A stretch of 64,000 nt of DNA. Origin: Siderastrea siderea (lineage: Eukaryota > Cnidaria > Anthozoa > Scleractinia > Rhizangiidae). Positions within the stretch are counted from its first letter, which is position 1. Every line of letters starts with the position of its first letter. The position numbers were made by a program, and so were the translations under genes. Below the pieces are notes generated by a model. That model was not told where the DNA came from and searched no databases. It saw nothing but the letters and a program-made list of their open reading frames with translations. Positions 22,180 through 33,786 of this stretch are shown here, one piece after another. The stretch spans positions 50,476,538 to 50,540,537 of the forward strand of contig OZ034972.1 of the NCBI GenBank assembly GCA_964030785.1. The letters run 5' to 3'.

Positions 22180-22807
22180 GCGCTGATTGGTTTAAAGCAC
22201 CTTAGTACCCAAGCAATCCCTTCCCGCTCACTCATTTTTTGGTGCGAATTCTCGAAAACTTAGTAAAAAACCGAACTGCAGACCACGTTGAACTCAAAAT
22301 AATACTGAGAATATGACACATTATGCTAATAGTCTGAGTACAGCTTCCAGCGTTCATCAGTGTACTAGCAAAGAAATTGTATTATTAAAATCGCTGATGT
22401 TCAGCGCAAAGTTTGTTTACGCTGTATTAACGATGAAATAGAAGTCACAAAACAGTGACAAAAGAGAAGAAAAGCAATCAGGATTATCGCGAATGAACTG
22501 ACATCGGTCTAAGCATTGAAACTTTTTAAAAAACGAAAACAAAACGAGGACAACGCTTTACAGAGGGAAAAGCGAACTTGTTGTCTGTTAACCGCTTTTT
22601 TATGCTTTTACACGCTCCAATGACATTGGATATGGTTGCTTTACAAAAATTCAGAGAATTAAATTTGACGTCTAAAACGGACTGTCAAAAATACTGTCGA
22701 TCAAAAGACGAATTTGAAGTGAATTAAATTCGCCTGATTTAAATTCGACGAATAAACTAGGCCGTACTCGTTTTAGTAACATCCAATAGGGTAAACATGC
22801 AGCTTCA
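22180..22807. other. no recognisable gene
   Basis: AT-rich spacer. No domain, repeat or RNA structure could be supported. Confidence 0.4.
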
Positions 22808-22925
22808 ATAAACTTAAACATAAACATACATAAACCCTTTATTTTTGCACGAAAAGGTTTAAAGCTTAAAGCTTGTGAGGTCGTGCCTAACTACAATACA
22901 TTACAATAAAACATATACATATAAA
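22808..22925 (-). mobile_element. LINE 3' tail fragment
   Basis: AAACCCTTTATTTTTGCACG...GCTTGTGAGGTCGTGCC closely matches the 3' end of the LINE at 29.4 kb (CCTTTATTTAGACACG...GCTTGTGGGGTCGTG). It therefore represents a severely 5'-truncated copy of the same family in the same orientation. Confidence 0.55.
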
Positions 22926-23125
22926 TTTTAGAAATACACGTAACCACTTTCCTTATACCGAGAGGTCGAAACAGTTGAACTATCGAAAATAAAGTTTATT
23001 TTTTTGAACTGCTGCAGTTGAGCTATCGAAAATAAAGTTAAGTTTGTTTTTTTTTTAAGTTGCATTCTTCGTCCGCTTTGGACGATGAGTACAACAATTT
23101 TGCAGGAAACATCAAACCTTACCGC

Positions 23126-23280
23126 CACTAATGAGGCCCTGCCAGGGTAAATTCCGACAAGCGACATGGCCCAAAAAGTAGCGACAGCACATAAAATGAA
23201 ATCGCGACAAAAGACATCCTTTCTTGGCAAAATTCCGACAGTGACGTCAAGGCCGAGACTTAGCGACAACGAACGGTGGT
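23126..23280. repeat. CGACAAGCGACA-rich repeat, outer inverted partner
   Basis: GAGGCCCTGCCAGGG followed by AATTCCGACAAGCGAC has its inverted counterpart at about 38905-39062. The two lie outside the Polinton termini on either side. They may belong to a flanking repeat into which the larger element went, or to a longer TIR. Confidence 0.45.
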
Positions 23281-23346
23281 ATTTTGACTCTAACTGAAAA
23301 CAGAAAATAAGCCAGAAGCCTCTCATGTGATATATTGAGCACCGTG

Positions 23347-23427
23347 GCATTATTTACCTCAACTCCCTGCGAGTTGAGGTAAATAATGCCTCGATGCGCC
23401 CGCGATTCTGAATCGCGGCGCATCGAG
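23347..23427. repeat. two adjacent long perfect hairpins
   Basis: Hairpin 1 has a 19-bp perfect stem (23347-23365 with 23371-23389, GCATTATTTACCTCAACTC) and a 5-base loop. Hairpin 2 starts at the very next base: its arms are 23390-23408 and 23410-23427 (CTCGATGCGC...GATTC) with one extra C. Two independent stems side by side are unusual and unexplained. Confidence 0.85.
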
Positions 23428-23482
23428 ACACTCACAGCTGTAGACTGAGCCTACGCCCTACCCGCTCCCCGCTAATAGTATA

Positions 23483-23812
23483 TGCTGGGTCAAAATCGTA
23501 GCAGTTTTGTTGGAGAGGTTATTTTGACTTAAAAAGCTTCTAAACTACCACAAAATATTCTGTGATAGCGAATTCAGTGATAGCGACGGTCCGGAACATG
23601 CGAGAAGTTGTCACGCGATCTCAAGCATGTAGCAGTTTCAAGTGGGGGGTTCCCCCGGAGATCGTGGGCTAAAAACTTCTATTGTCTAAAATTTTTCTTA
23701 GCCCTCAGGAATGTAATAATATATAACGATGGCAAAGCAATCGTTTCCTGTTACTTCAGCACAAAAGACAATCTTTGATGTGCCATTAACCGCGGAGGAG
23801 CAAAAAAAACTG
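23483..23812 (+). repeat. left Polinton terminal inverted repeat
   Basis: TGCTGGGTCAAAATC at 23483 begins the similarity to the complement of the right end (38139 inward). The inner part contains an open stretch starting ATG at 23729 that matches the first codons of the polymerase gene in the right TIR. A segment of about 135 bp at 23586-23720 is absent from the right TIR; its inverted copy lies outside the element at about 38747-38880. Confidence 0.75.
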
Positions 23813-23939
23813 ATACGCTTGCCAGTTGGATTTCATTTTTTTTTTTTGCTCTGTGGGTTTCAGAACCCTCACCATACATGTGTGTCCCAGTAAACAAATC
23901 GTTGTTTTACCCGATGTGTGGATTACATTTTTTAAGGCT

Positions 23940-24373
23940 TCACTGTTTAACGTCAGGCCCTAGTTTTTGTTTTGCATTGATTGCGTTACGAGCTAGTGCG
24001 TGTCCCCACTGTCTTTGACTCCAAGGGATCGCGTCAAGCGATTTAACCATTTTTTTGTCCGCCCGGTGCTTACATTTTTTTTTATTTTCACCATAGGTGT
24101 TTGCACGATATTCACAAGAAGCGTAGTCCACATCATGATGCATGGCAACCGCATCAGACCGGCCCGTGGGCTGTCGATAAACTTCTAAGATTTTTTCACT
24201 TTCCAGATCATATTCAAGCTGTTTATCCAACGGGTTGTATGGACCCGTATAATGGTGCCCAGGCAAAGTCCAACCTTTTTTGGCGCAGGAAGTTTGCCAA
24301 TAGCTGCGTGTATATCAAGGCCAGAACCATCTATATCCGGTCGGTAAGTTTTGTATTTTTTGTCTGGCCTCAA
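23940..24373 (-). pseudogene. phospholipase A2-like virion protein
   Basis: This is a small protein of the parvovirus-capsid-type phospholipase A2 fold, proposed in such elements to help particles leave endosomes. The minus strand starts in one frame (24373 to about 24255; GSGLDIHAAIGKLP) and, after a frameshift, continues in another to a stop at 23940. The calcium-loop-like YTGPYNPLDKQ is followed by DAVAMHHDVDYASC, which carries the catalytic His-Asp pair of the H-D-x-x-Y motif. A lysine-rich helix and a helical tail complete it. Total length would be about 150 residues. It lies directly downstream of the capsid fragment in the same orientation. Motif recognition is strong; the role is inference from family knowledge. 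Confidence 0.78.
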
Positions 24374-24789
24374 CAGTAGTTTATCAACTCAATGTCCAGA
24401 TACCAAAACTGGTTTTTGGCGCAGCTCCTCGCGTAGTCGTCAGAAAAATCCAGCAGGTTTTTGATGAAAATCGCTTTGTGAATGCTGTTGGCCGTGTAAA
24501 CGTCTTTACCAGTCGAGCGTACTTTTAGGTTTTTGATGAGTGAAAAGGAGCCGTTGATAGGCGCGGATCGTGCATTGACAGCAACATTTGCGCCATCCGC
24601 CGTAGCCTCAAGCTTGAAATTAACGCGGAAATAGGCGTTATACCAGTCAAAGTAATTGTCTCGATCTTTGAATGCAAACCTCTTACCGTTTTTGTCTTGG
24701 TTCTGATCGTTGCCTGGGAACGTGAGAGGTGTTTCCAGATCGAATCGAAAGTACTCAGTTTTTTTGAGATACTGCGGTGCTCTGAACAT
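24370..24789 (-). pseudogene. major capsid protein, amino-terminal fragment
   Basis: This is the first 140 codons of a double jelly-roll-type major capsid protein, the main shell subunit of Polinton/adintovirus-like particles. The start ATG is at 24789. The segment contains PQYLKKTEYFRFDLETP, then DNYFDWYNAYFRV, and a SAPINGSFSLIKNL strand, an arrangement I associate with cnidarian Polinton capsid genes. A stop follows about 420 bp in, and the remaining 350 or more residues of a normal capsid protein are missing, replaced directly by the phospholipase gene. An internal deletion has therefore removed most of the gene. Confidence 0.65.
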
Positions 24790-24839
24790 GCTTGTATATT
24801 ATTGTGAAAAAAAAACTAATGGAAATATGATTTTATATT

Positions 24840-25103
24840 ATCACGAAGCAGAGATGAGGTTGTTCAATTTCATCATCGCGCTTGGAGAAGGGGAAGTTTG
24901 TGTGGCCATTAGCCGTTGGATTTTGACCAGCTTTTTTAGTTGCAACTTTTGCGGCTTTTTTTTTTTAACGTCCGTTGCGCCGGTCTTTAAAATTTTCCAA
25001 TTGTCATGAGGCTGTCTCGAATGAGCGCCGAGCCTTTGTGTTTGTAGCGATAGCGCCCGGTCGTTTCGTCATAAAAGCGGATCCATTCGCTCGGAAAATT
25101 CAT
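24840..25103 (-). pseudogene. small basic protein, possible virion core component
   Basis: Minus strand, ATG at 25103. The peptide opens MNFPSEWIRFYDETTGRYR and after 38 codons meets a stop. A shifted frame continues with a lysine-rich TDVKKKKAAKVATKKAG stretch and a short tail. Position between capsid and penton-like genes and the strong basic charge suggest a DNA-condensing core or minor capsid protein, but I cannot name the family. Confidence 0.42.
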
Positions 25104-25129
25104 TGCGTATACATTAAAGCGTGAACATT

Positions 25130-25525
25130 GATGCAACAAACAAAATATTACACTGTATCGATCACAATTTCAAGTGCAACATTAAGCCCATTTAAATCCA
25201 AAAGGCTGTTTCTACCATCAGTCACCCACACACGTATGGAATCGATCCTTTTTCGGTTGACAGGGTGTCAGTTGAGGCGCAGCGGCTGTTTTGAAAAAGG
25301 GTAGCTGGGCCGGAGACTGGTGGTGGTAATGGCAAACAAAACGTCGCTCCCCACGTTGGCCACGCGCCGCGAAATAAGGTCGTTGAACCATGAATAGGTC
25401 GTGGTGATTAACTCATTGAGAGCCGCTTTGTATTCTTGCCCTCGTCCAAGTAAATGGGCGGGTCAAAGTGGAGCGTAAAATCGTTAGTTTTTTCACCGGG
25501 TCGTTAGTTTTTTCACACTGAAAGC
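25130..25525 (-). pseudogene. penton-like / minor capsid fragment
   Basis: Minus-strand frames give a DFTLHFDPPIYLDEG start, then after a shift YKAALNELITT, and later RIDSIRVWVTDGRNSLLDL followed by a hydrophobic strand. This beginning (a beta-strand pair with a PP-I-x-L-x-E-G turn) and ending (VWVTD...LDL) match my memory of a penton-like protein family in cnidarian Polintons. The middle is deleted and stops are present. The name penton-like is tentative. Confidence 0.42.
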
Positions 25526-25527
25526 CA

Positions 25528-26511
25528 TCACGCTATATTAAAGTTGCGCAAAAGTTTTGTTTTTCTATTTTTTTTTAGCACGCGCTGCTTGTGGAGCTGC
25601 TCTAAGATACCAAAAGCTTCTTTCCTGGCTTTCAACGAGGTGTTCCCAGCTATAATCGAAAGCAGAGAAATGTAAAGCTTGTTGATCAAAGCGTCGACCG
25701 AATTTTGATCCAGCCCGCTCCCTTCCCATTCGAAATCATCATAACTCTCTTCCTCTGGAAGCGGAGGTGGTGCTATCACAGCTCGGTGTTTTTTTGATTT
25801 CTTTTATCCAAGCAATGGGCTCGGGTGAGACCGGCGGCCTCGAGGCCAAAGGCCTTGCCGGCGAAAGGTGCGCTTTCGCGGTTTGGAGCTGCTGCGGTGA
25901 CGGTCGCCCCCCCCCCCCCTCCTTCCCCTGGCGGCGCATATAGATTTCGTTTCTTTCTTTTTCGAGATCAGCCCGAGTGTATCCCTTCATTTCTCTTACG
26001 ATGGTGTAGTTAGGGTTTTTGTTCATTTTCGAGAGAAGAGATGTGATTGTTCGCAGTTTGTTTGATTCATTCGTTTTTTCAAGAATTTTGTGAGCCCAAC
26101 ATCCTCCCACCTTGCGCGCTGAGGCTTCTCAGCACTTTCAGCACCCTCAGCAAAGTCTGGAAGCGGAGGAAAAACAAACCCTTCAGCGTCATCCTCCTCT
26201 GGGGTAGGTGGGGGTGGTGGAGGGGATGGTGGTGGAGTTGGTGTGTCGGGTTGAAAGGTCTCGTCAAATGGATATAATTGGTCGAAAGAATCCATTTCGT
26301 AGTCAGGCCCCTCCGCTTCTGCTGGTTTTGTTGTGCCGGGTTGAACCGCTTGTTCATTCAGTCTCCTTGTGATTGGTTTGAAAAGCTCTTCACCTGCAAG
26401 CTGCCGGAATTCTTTTGCGGTTTTTTTTCTGATTGTTTGGCGTATTTGCCACGTTTGTGCGTCCACCTCGGCCTTTTCGTCAGCCATTTGCTTCCATCTT
26501 CGTATCGACAT
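25528..26511 (-). pseudogene. proline-rich structural protein of unknown function
   Basis: Minus strand. I choose the ATG at 26511 (MSIRRWK) because it sits just after the TATA-like stretch shared with the divergent ATPase gene. Order: a basic amphipathic helix region, an acidic linker with a long proline-rich run (PPPSPPPPPPTPEED), a second helical region after a frameshift near 26050 (NKNPNYTIVREMKGYTRADL), and after another shift near 25760 an acidic patch and a leucine-rich tail ending at 25528. About 330 residues in all. It probably encodes a Polinton-specific virion or assembly protein; I recognise the layout from related elements but know no function. Confidence 0.5.
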
Positions 26512-26547
26512 GGTCGTATATTTATATGCGCATAACTTATACACAAA
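26512..26547. promoter_or_regulatory. divergent promoter region
   Basis: Only 36 bp separate the leftward start at 26511 and the rightward start at 26548. The gap contains TATATTTATATGCGC, which is TATA-like on both strands. A shared bidirectional promoter is inferred. Confidence 0.45.
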
Positions 26548-28710
<2,163 letters not shown>

Positions 28711-28717
<7 letters not shown>

Positions 28718-29154
28718 TGCAAACAGCCCTGAATATGAACGGACACCTGCTGCGTGATTCCGTTCAGCACATCGTAAATGGGTTTTTGGATTCAGCGAAA
28801 GGGAGCAATAGGTTTGCGTTGAACGGTGCCGAAACCATTTCGTTGCCGGGTGGAGCAACTTTGACGAATATAGATGTCTATTGCATGCGCAAAGTCTCTT
28901 CGAGCGGTCATGTCAGCGTAATTACACACAAAAGAATATCTTTAAAAATCTTTTCCTCTTTAAAAAGCCACTTTTCTGGAAATCTGGGTTCATCAAGGGT
29001 TTTTGGTTCACAAAGGAGTGGGTGGTTTCAAACGATAAACCCAAATTCTTTTAAGATACCTTCATCCGGCATTTTGGCAATAGACCCGAACACCGACGCT
29101 TGGAAAAGCTATCACTCGATTACTCTTTTTGTCGAATATCGAACAAGCGCTTGA
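28711..29154 (+). CDS. second fibre-like or accessory virion protein
   Basis: An intact frame of 147 codons begins ATG 28711, overlapping the end of the fibre frame by 7 bp. The peptide starts with MNGHLLRDSVQH-type amphipathic sequence (LNMNGHLLRD echoes the D-M-x-G-H-L words of the stalk). It then becomes beta-rich with Ser/Gly turns and ends ITLFVEYRTSA. It has no signal peptide or membrane segment. The shared wording with the preceding gene suggests a related fibre or fibre-cap protein. No catalytic motif is visible. It is one of the few undamaged frames in the element. Confidence 0.5.
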
Positions 29155-29198
29155 TTTTCTTGCAGTGAATTTTTTGATTTTTATATATACAACACCAA

Positions 29199-30219
29199 TG
29201 GGTGACACAAAACAAAACATTTTCAGCTTCAATCATATCGACACAACCCTTTCAAATGGTACGATTGAAATGCTGAAAAATCTTTATGCCTACTACCATA
29301 AAAACACTATGGCTACCACAACCTGTATCGAAAATACCAGAGAAACAATTTAATTTGCAATGTGGTAGCTGGAAAACAACAACAACAACAAAACCTTTAT
29401 TTAGACACGATGGGGTAAAAAAGCTACATAGCTTGTGGGGTCGTGTGTAAATAAAACATTAATACTAGTAGATAAAAACAGTAGACTATATTGAGGTAAA
29501 AAACGCTAAACTAATCGCTAAAAATAGATAAATTGCTAAAATTGTTACAATGATAAAAAGATAAAAAGCGCTAAGAACTCTTACAATAGAGGTTGTTAAA
29601 ATCGGTATTTTTAATTATGTTCGACGTGTTCATCATTTTCATAAAACTCCTGAGGGATATTGCTTGGTGACACTCTCGTGGTAAAAGGTTCCAGAGCACT
29701 GCCCCTCTGTAAGATGTTGAAAGTTTCATGGAATTAGTATTAAATGATGGGGGAATTAATAAATGTTTTTTTCTAAAATTGTACGAGTGTTGAAACTTGG
29801 TTACAAGTCGAGCCATGCAGGAGGGGGAGTCATTATAGTAGATCTTATAGATAAGTTTCAGAATCGAAAGTTTGTACGTATTTCTTAAAGTGTCCCATTT
29901 AGCGCGGTCAAGGACTTCAGTTGCCAGAGGTATTACTTTGAACCCCTTTGTGTTCGCTTCTCTAACCGCGTTCGGTATTATCGTTAAGATTGTGGCGAGC
30001 GCAAAGAAATATAACAAAAAAATCGAAAGAGCCAACTTCGCACGGACAGAGTACAAAAAAATTATGGATGCGATTCGTTTCTGCCTTAGAGGCGAACCTT
30101 TCAGCGAAAAAGAGTTCCTTGATAAGTCAAAAATGATTGACGACTTCGTCAGCGACCACTGCATGGAAATACCGACACAAATAAATAAAAAATACAGTCA
30201 ATGTTTTACTGCGCTTTAA
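29199..30219 (+). pseudogene. small membrane protein gene split by a LINE
   Basis: The 5' part (ATG 29199, FSFNHIDTTLSNGTIEMLKNLYAYYHKN) stops near 29370. The 3' part begins about 29925, opens with LNPFVFASLTAFGIIVKIV, a likely membrane-spanning or amphipathic helix, and continues with KKYNKKIERANFA and a helical tail ending DDFVSDHCMEI, with a stop at 30219. I recall proteins with this order (N-H-I-D-T start, K-x-L-Y-x-x-Y helix, hydrophobic centre, R-G-E-P-F-x-x-x-E-F-L-D tail) next to integrase genes in cnidarian Polintons. The 0.55 kb in between is a LINE on the other strand. The role is unknown. Confidence 0.55.
29376..29925 (-). mobile_element. LINE insertion in the Polinton
   Basis: The minus strand encodes the last part of a LINE reverse transcriptase (WDTLRNTYKLSILKLIYK ... 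YRGAVLWNLLP, stop at 29571). A 3' region follows, ending in GTCGTGTCTAAATAAAGG and a CAA-type tail near 29376. It is 5' truncated, as usual for LINE copies. A relative's tail lies at 22.8 kb. It separates the two halves of the small membrane-protein gene. The right edge (about 29925) is approximate. Confidence 0.65.
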
Positions 30220-30234
30220 TATAATAAAGATTAA

Positions 30235-31218
30235 ATGAGCGAAACAAAACTTTCGAACATTTATTACAACCCAAAAGGCTATTGGAAAGACCTTGCAGCC
30301 ATCCAAAAACTGGCCGAGGCAGGCAAGGTGGCCAAAAAAGTAGCTGATGATTGGTTGCAAAAACAAGCGCTTTGGCAGGTTTATCTGCCAGCCCCTCGCT
30401 GCATTCCTCGGCCTAAGTTCGATGTTCCCACGCCAAACAAAGTTCACCAAGCCGACTTACGTTTTTTGCCTCATGACACTCTGGGACGGGGGCGGGGTCG
30501 CAAAACCTACAAATTTGCTTTAACTGTCGTCGATGTTGCTAACCGCTACAAGGAAGCTGAACCCTTGACGTCCAAAGACGTCACAGAGATCGCCGGCGCC
30601 TTTAACGTATTTACAATCGTGGCCCGCTGCGGTGGCCAAAGCTTTTGCAAGTCGATCCGGGACGTGAGTTCATGGGTGCTGTTTCCAAAATTATGAAAGA
30701 AAATGGAGTAGCTATTCGCCGGGGTCGTGTGGATATTCACAGAGACCAGGCGATCGTGGAACGTTTCAACCGCACCCTTGATGAACGCCTCTTTGGGTAT
30801 CAGTATGCAGTCGAAATGAAACTGCCAGAAGGGCAGAGGTCAACCGAGTAGGTGATTCGGCTGCCTGCTGTTGTCTCTGCTTTGAACAACGAAGTGACTC
30901 GACTGACTGGCAAAAAAGCCGCTGAAGCAATCAAAGGAAAAACTGTTGCAGCTAAACCCTCAACTCCTTATTTGAGACCGGTTGGTATGAACGAAAAAAA
31001 GCTTCCTTCTACCATGAGTGTACCAGGCAGGAGAACTGGAAGGAGGTCGCAGACGTGCCACAGATCCGGTTTGGTCTCTAAAGGTCTCCAACATTGAAAG
31101 ATCTATCACAAAACCTAACGAGCCAGTTTTGTATTACTTGCGCGACGATCCCAAACGCGGTTTTGTCCGCGAGGAGCTGCTTGTTGTTCCCCCCAATACT
31201 GAGCTACCGCCTAGTTGA
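30235..31218 (+). pseudogene. Polinton integrase (retroviral rve type)
   Basis: This would encode the recombinase that inserts the element. The ATG at 30235 opens MSETKLSNIYYNPKGYW, then a helical amino region. The catalytic core contains the first Asp in HQADLRFLPHD (near 30450), a strand FALTVVDVANRY, and after a frameshift near 30630 the second Asp in VDPGREFMG. The Glu is in IVERFNRTLDERL (near 30757). A stop at about 30849 and another shift follow. The carboxyl end (WSLKV.NIERSI, then YYLRDDPKRGFVREEL) is a chromodomain-like tail typical of these integrases. It ends at 31218, overlapping the last bases of the converging polymerase gene by about 8 bp. The catalytic triad is visible but split over frames. 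Confidence 0.87.
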
Positions 31219-31703
31219 TGTGATACTCTATAGGCTCTGTGTGAATACCATCTGGCAACATCCACCGTTTGTCAAAATACGCGCTCAGCCCGAGTTTCGT
31301 TTGGTGATATGTGCGCATGGTTTCTTTCACCATACGGAACCCCCGATTTGTGGCTTCATCTTTCCCTCCGTTTAGCGCCGCTTCGTATCTTTCCCACGTT
31401 AGATTGTTTTGCCGTTGTGATACACCCTTGGACGACATCTTGGTTTTGTTTGCCTCTTTGTTTTCCATGTAATAGCATTTGCTGCAGAGTGCTATTCCAC
31501 GACTACCTCGGAACTCTAACTTGAAAAGCCCTGGCTCACGATTACTACATTTGTCCCAAGCAAACCAATGTTTTTTCGTCGCTTCAAACTCACCAAAGAG
31601 CTCTGGACGCACTGCTTCTTCGAATGTTTAGTGTGAGAGTGCAAAGTACAGACTGTCTGTGTCCATCTGGATCAGCTCAATATCTCTTCTGTCTACAAAG
31701 TAG

Positions 31704-33786
31704 AGGGTCTCAATGGGGTGATGGCTTCTACGGTTAACGGTTAAAATTTTTGTCTTTTACGGCTAACGGTTAAAATTTTGGCCATTTTACGGCTAACGGT
31801 TAATTTCTTTCCGTTACGGTTAACAGAAATGTTAAAAATTAATTTCCATTGTTTTAAATAGTTAATAATTAATTTTCATTATTGTAAAACACCTTTACGG
31901 CCGGTTGTTTACTTCTTAGGTCAATTCTGGGATAAAAAATATATAAACAAAGTAAACAGTGTCATAAGAATTGTAATGGACATATATAGGATACTACAGC
32001 AGTAGTATCCGGGGGGGGGGACTCCATTATTTGGCCTAAACGGATATGTACCGCTCAACAGGGTTTTCAGGGTCTTGCGTCTTAAACAGGGTGTGCAATT
32101 TGACTATTTAGCGTCTTAAACTGGGTGTCTTTCTGAACCGGAAGCCTTGAACCTTACATGTGGGTACCAGCAATTTTTTCAAATCTCATCTTAGGATGTC
32201 ATTTATATAAAAAAATATTTCTTGTATGGGAAATGAAAAACAAGGAACACAGGCAAAAGTATAAAGGTCGCTTGTCTTAAACAGGGTATTGAAATGAACA
32301 GATTTTTGTCTTAAACAGGGTCAAGGTTTGAAAGCCTCGGCGGCACACCCCCCACCCAAACTTCCCTTAAATGCGCCCCCCCCCCCCCCCCCCCGAGAGT
32401 AGTATTACTATACCTATAGAAATGTAATGTATATAAAACAGCATGTACGGTAAACAAGGAACGACGATGCCATACAATTAACCTACATCAAAAGTATATT
32501 TAATTGTATGAGATATATGCCTGTTAAGACGGTTAAAATAGCAACCTTGCTAGCTGGCTTACTGCGCTTCAACAACGTTCATGACTTTACTTGACTTACT
32601 TGCCTTTTCGCGCTCAAACATCAAACCGTGTCCACACCTTGACTTGTCTTCCAGACCTTGTTATCATTGGCTTACTAATGATCAGTTCCTCCGAATCAAC
32701 CTCCCCATAATGGTCTATACGGGGAGGCTCCGCCCGAAAGGGGCACCTTTTTCAGGCTTCAGGTATATGAAAGGGTAGGGATTTCACGAGCTGAAGTATA
32801 TGAAGGGGTAGGAAAATCTGTCATTTAGGTACTTAAAAGGGCCTTTAATTAAAATATTTCGAGTAGACGAACCTTATGTCTGTATCATTTTAATTTATTA
32901 AACGCTACATGAAAACGACAAGAAGATTTCCTTCAAAGGGTTTAGAAAAGGGATGCAGTGCTCTTAAGTAGATATGTGAAAGGGGTACCAATTTCAATCG
33001 CTGGTTGATATAGAGTAATTTTCCGTTTTACCGCTGATTTTCACAAGGCGGTAGAGTTTCAGGTGAAATGACCCTAGCCCGGACTTCCTGGCTTGGTCGT
33101 TAAGACCAAGAAAATCGATGAGATTTCTTTTAAATGCTGAAATAGAGCGGTGTTCTTCCCCGATTTTAATAGGTCATTTCCGAGTTGACTTGTACCTCTT
33201 TTTCAAAGCGAGTCTTGGTGCATAGCCTTTCATATGAAAATGAGTTTTCATTCACATGCAGGTAAAACTCATTTTCATATGAAAGGTTTTGCACGAGGCC
33301 TCGCTTTAGAAAAGAGGCGCAAGACAATTCGGAAATGGCCTATTCTTGCCTTATATCTTTCAATTGGCTTCTCCTTCCCAGCTCGATATAAACTAATTAC
33401 GCCTTTCAAGACAGCTATCGCTCATACACTGAATGAAGAAACTGAAGATCCTAAAAACAGTTTAAACAAAGAGCTGTCTGTCAACTCATCCCACGCGCGA
33501 AAAGCAGACACTTCCGGTTCGCGGAATATGACTCTGCCGGACCTGAGCCAAATGTCTTTGTTTTCGGTACCAGGATAGAATATGTAACCGTCGTAACCGC
33601 ATTAGCCACAAGACAAGACACATAAAAGTCTAAGATTTTGACACTTCCAAAATGACAAATCGTAGACAGGTTGAAATTTTACGGTTAACTTTTTTTACGA
33701 CTAACGGTTAAAATTTAGCAATTTTTACGCCTAACGGCTAAATTTTTGGCCGTTTTACGGCTAACGGTTAACCCCATTGAGACCCT
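31704..33786. mobile_element. hAT-like non-autonomous transposon in the polymerase gene
   Basis: The tips AGGGTCTCAATGGGGT (31704) and its exact complement (ending 33786) are flanked by CAAAGTAG on both sides (31696-31703 and 33787-33794), an 8-bp target duplication. Inside each end is a subterminal array of ACGGTTAACGG/ACGGCTAACGG words (31727-31830 and 33670-33775), typical of hAT transposase-binding regions. The 1.8-kb interior carries other coral-type repeats: G/C runs near 32010 and 32380, TATGAAAGGGTAGGG words at 32765-32810, and a hairpin at 33226-33284. No transposase is encoded. Confidence 0.85.
33226..33284. repeat. hairpin CTTTCATATGAAAATGAG
   Basis: CCTTTCATATGAAAATGAGTTTT and the complementary AAAACTCATTTTCATATGAAAGG form a stem of more than 20 bp around a short loop. 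The sequence is familiar to me as a common coral dispersed repeat. Confidence 0.7.

Noticed and set aside
21924..22235. Poly-asparagine frame
   Set aside because: It is caused by the ATT microsatellite.
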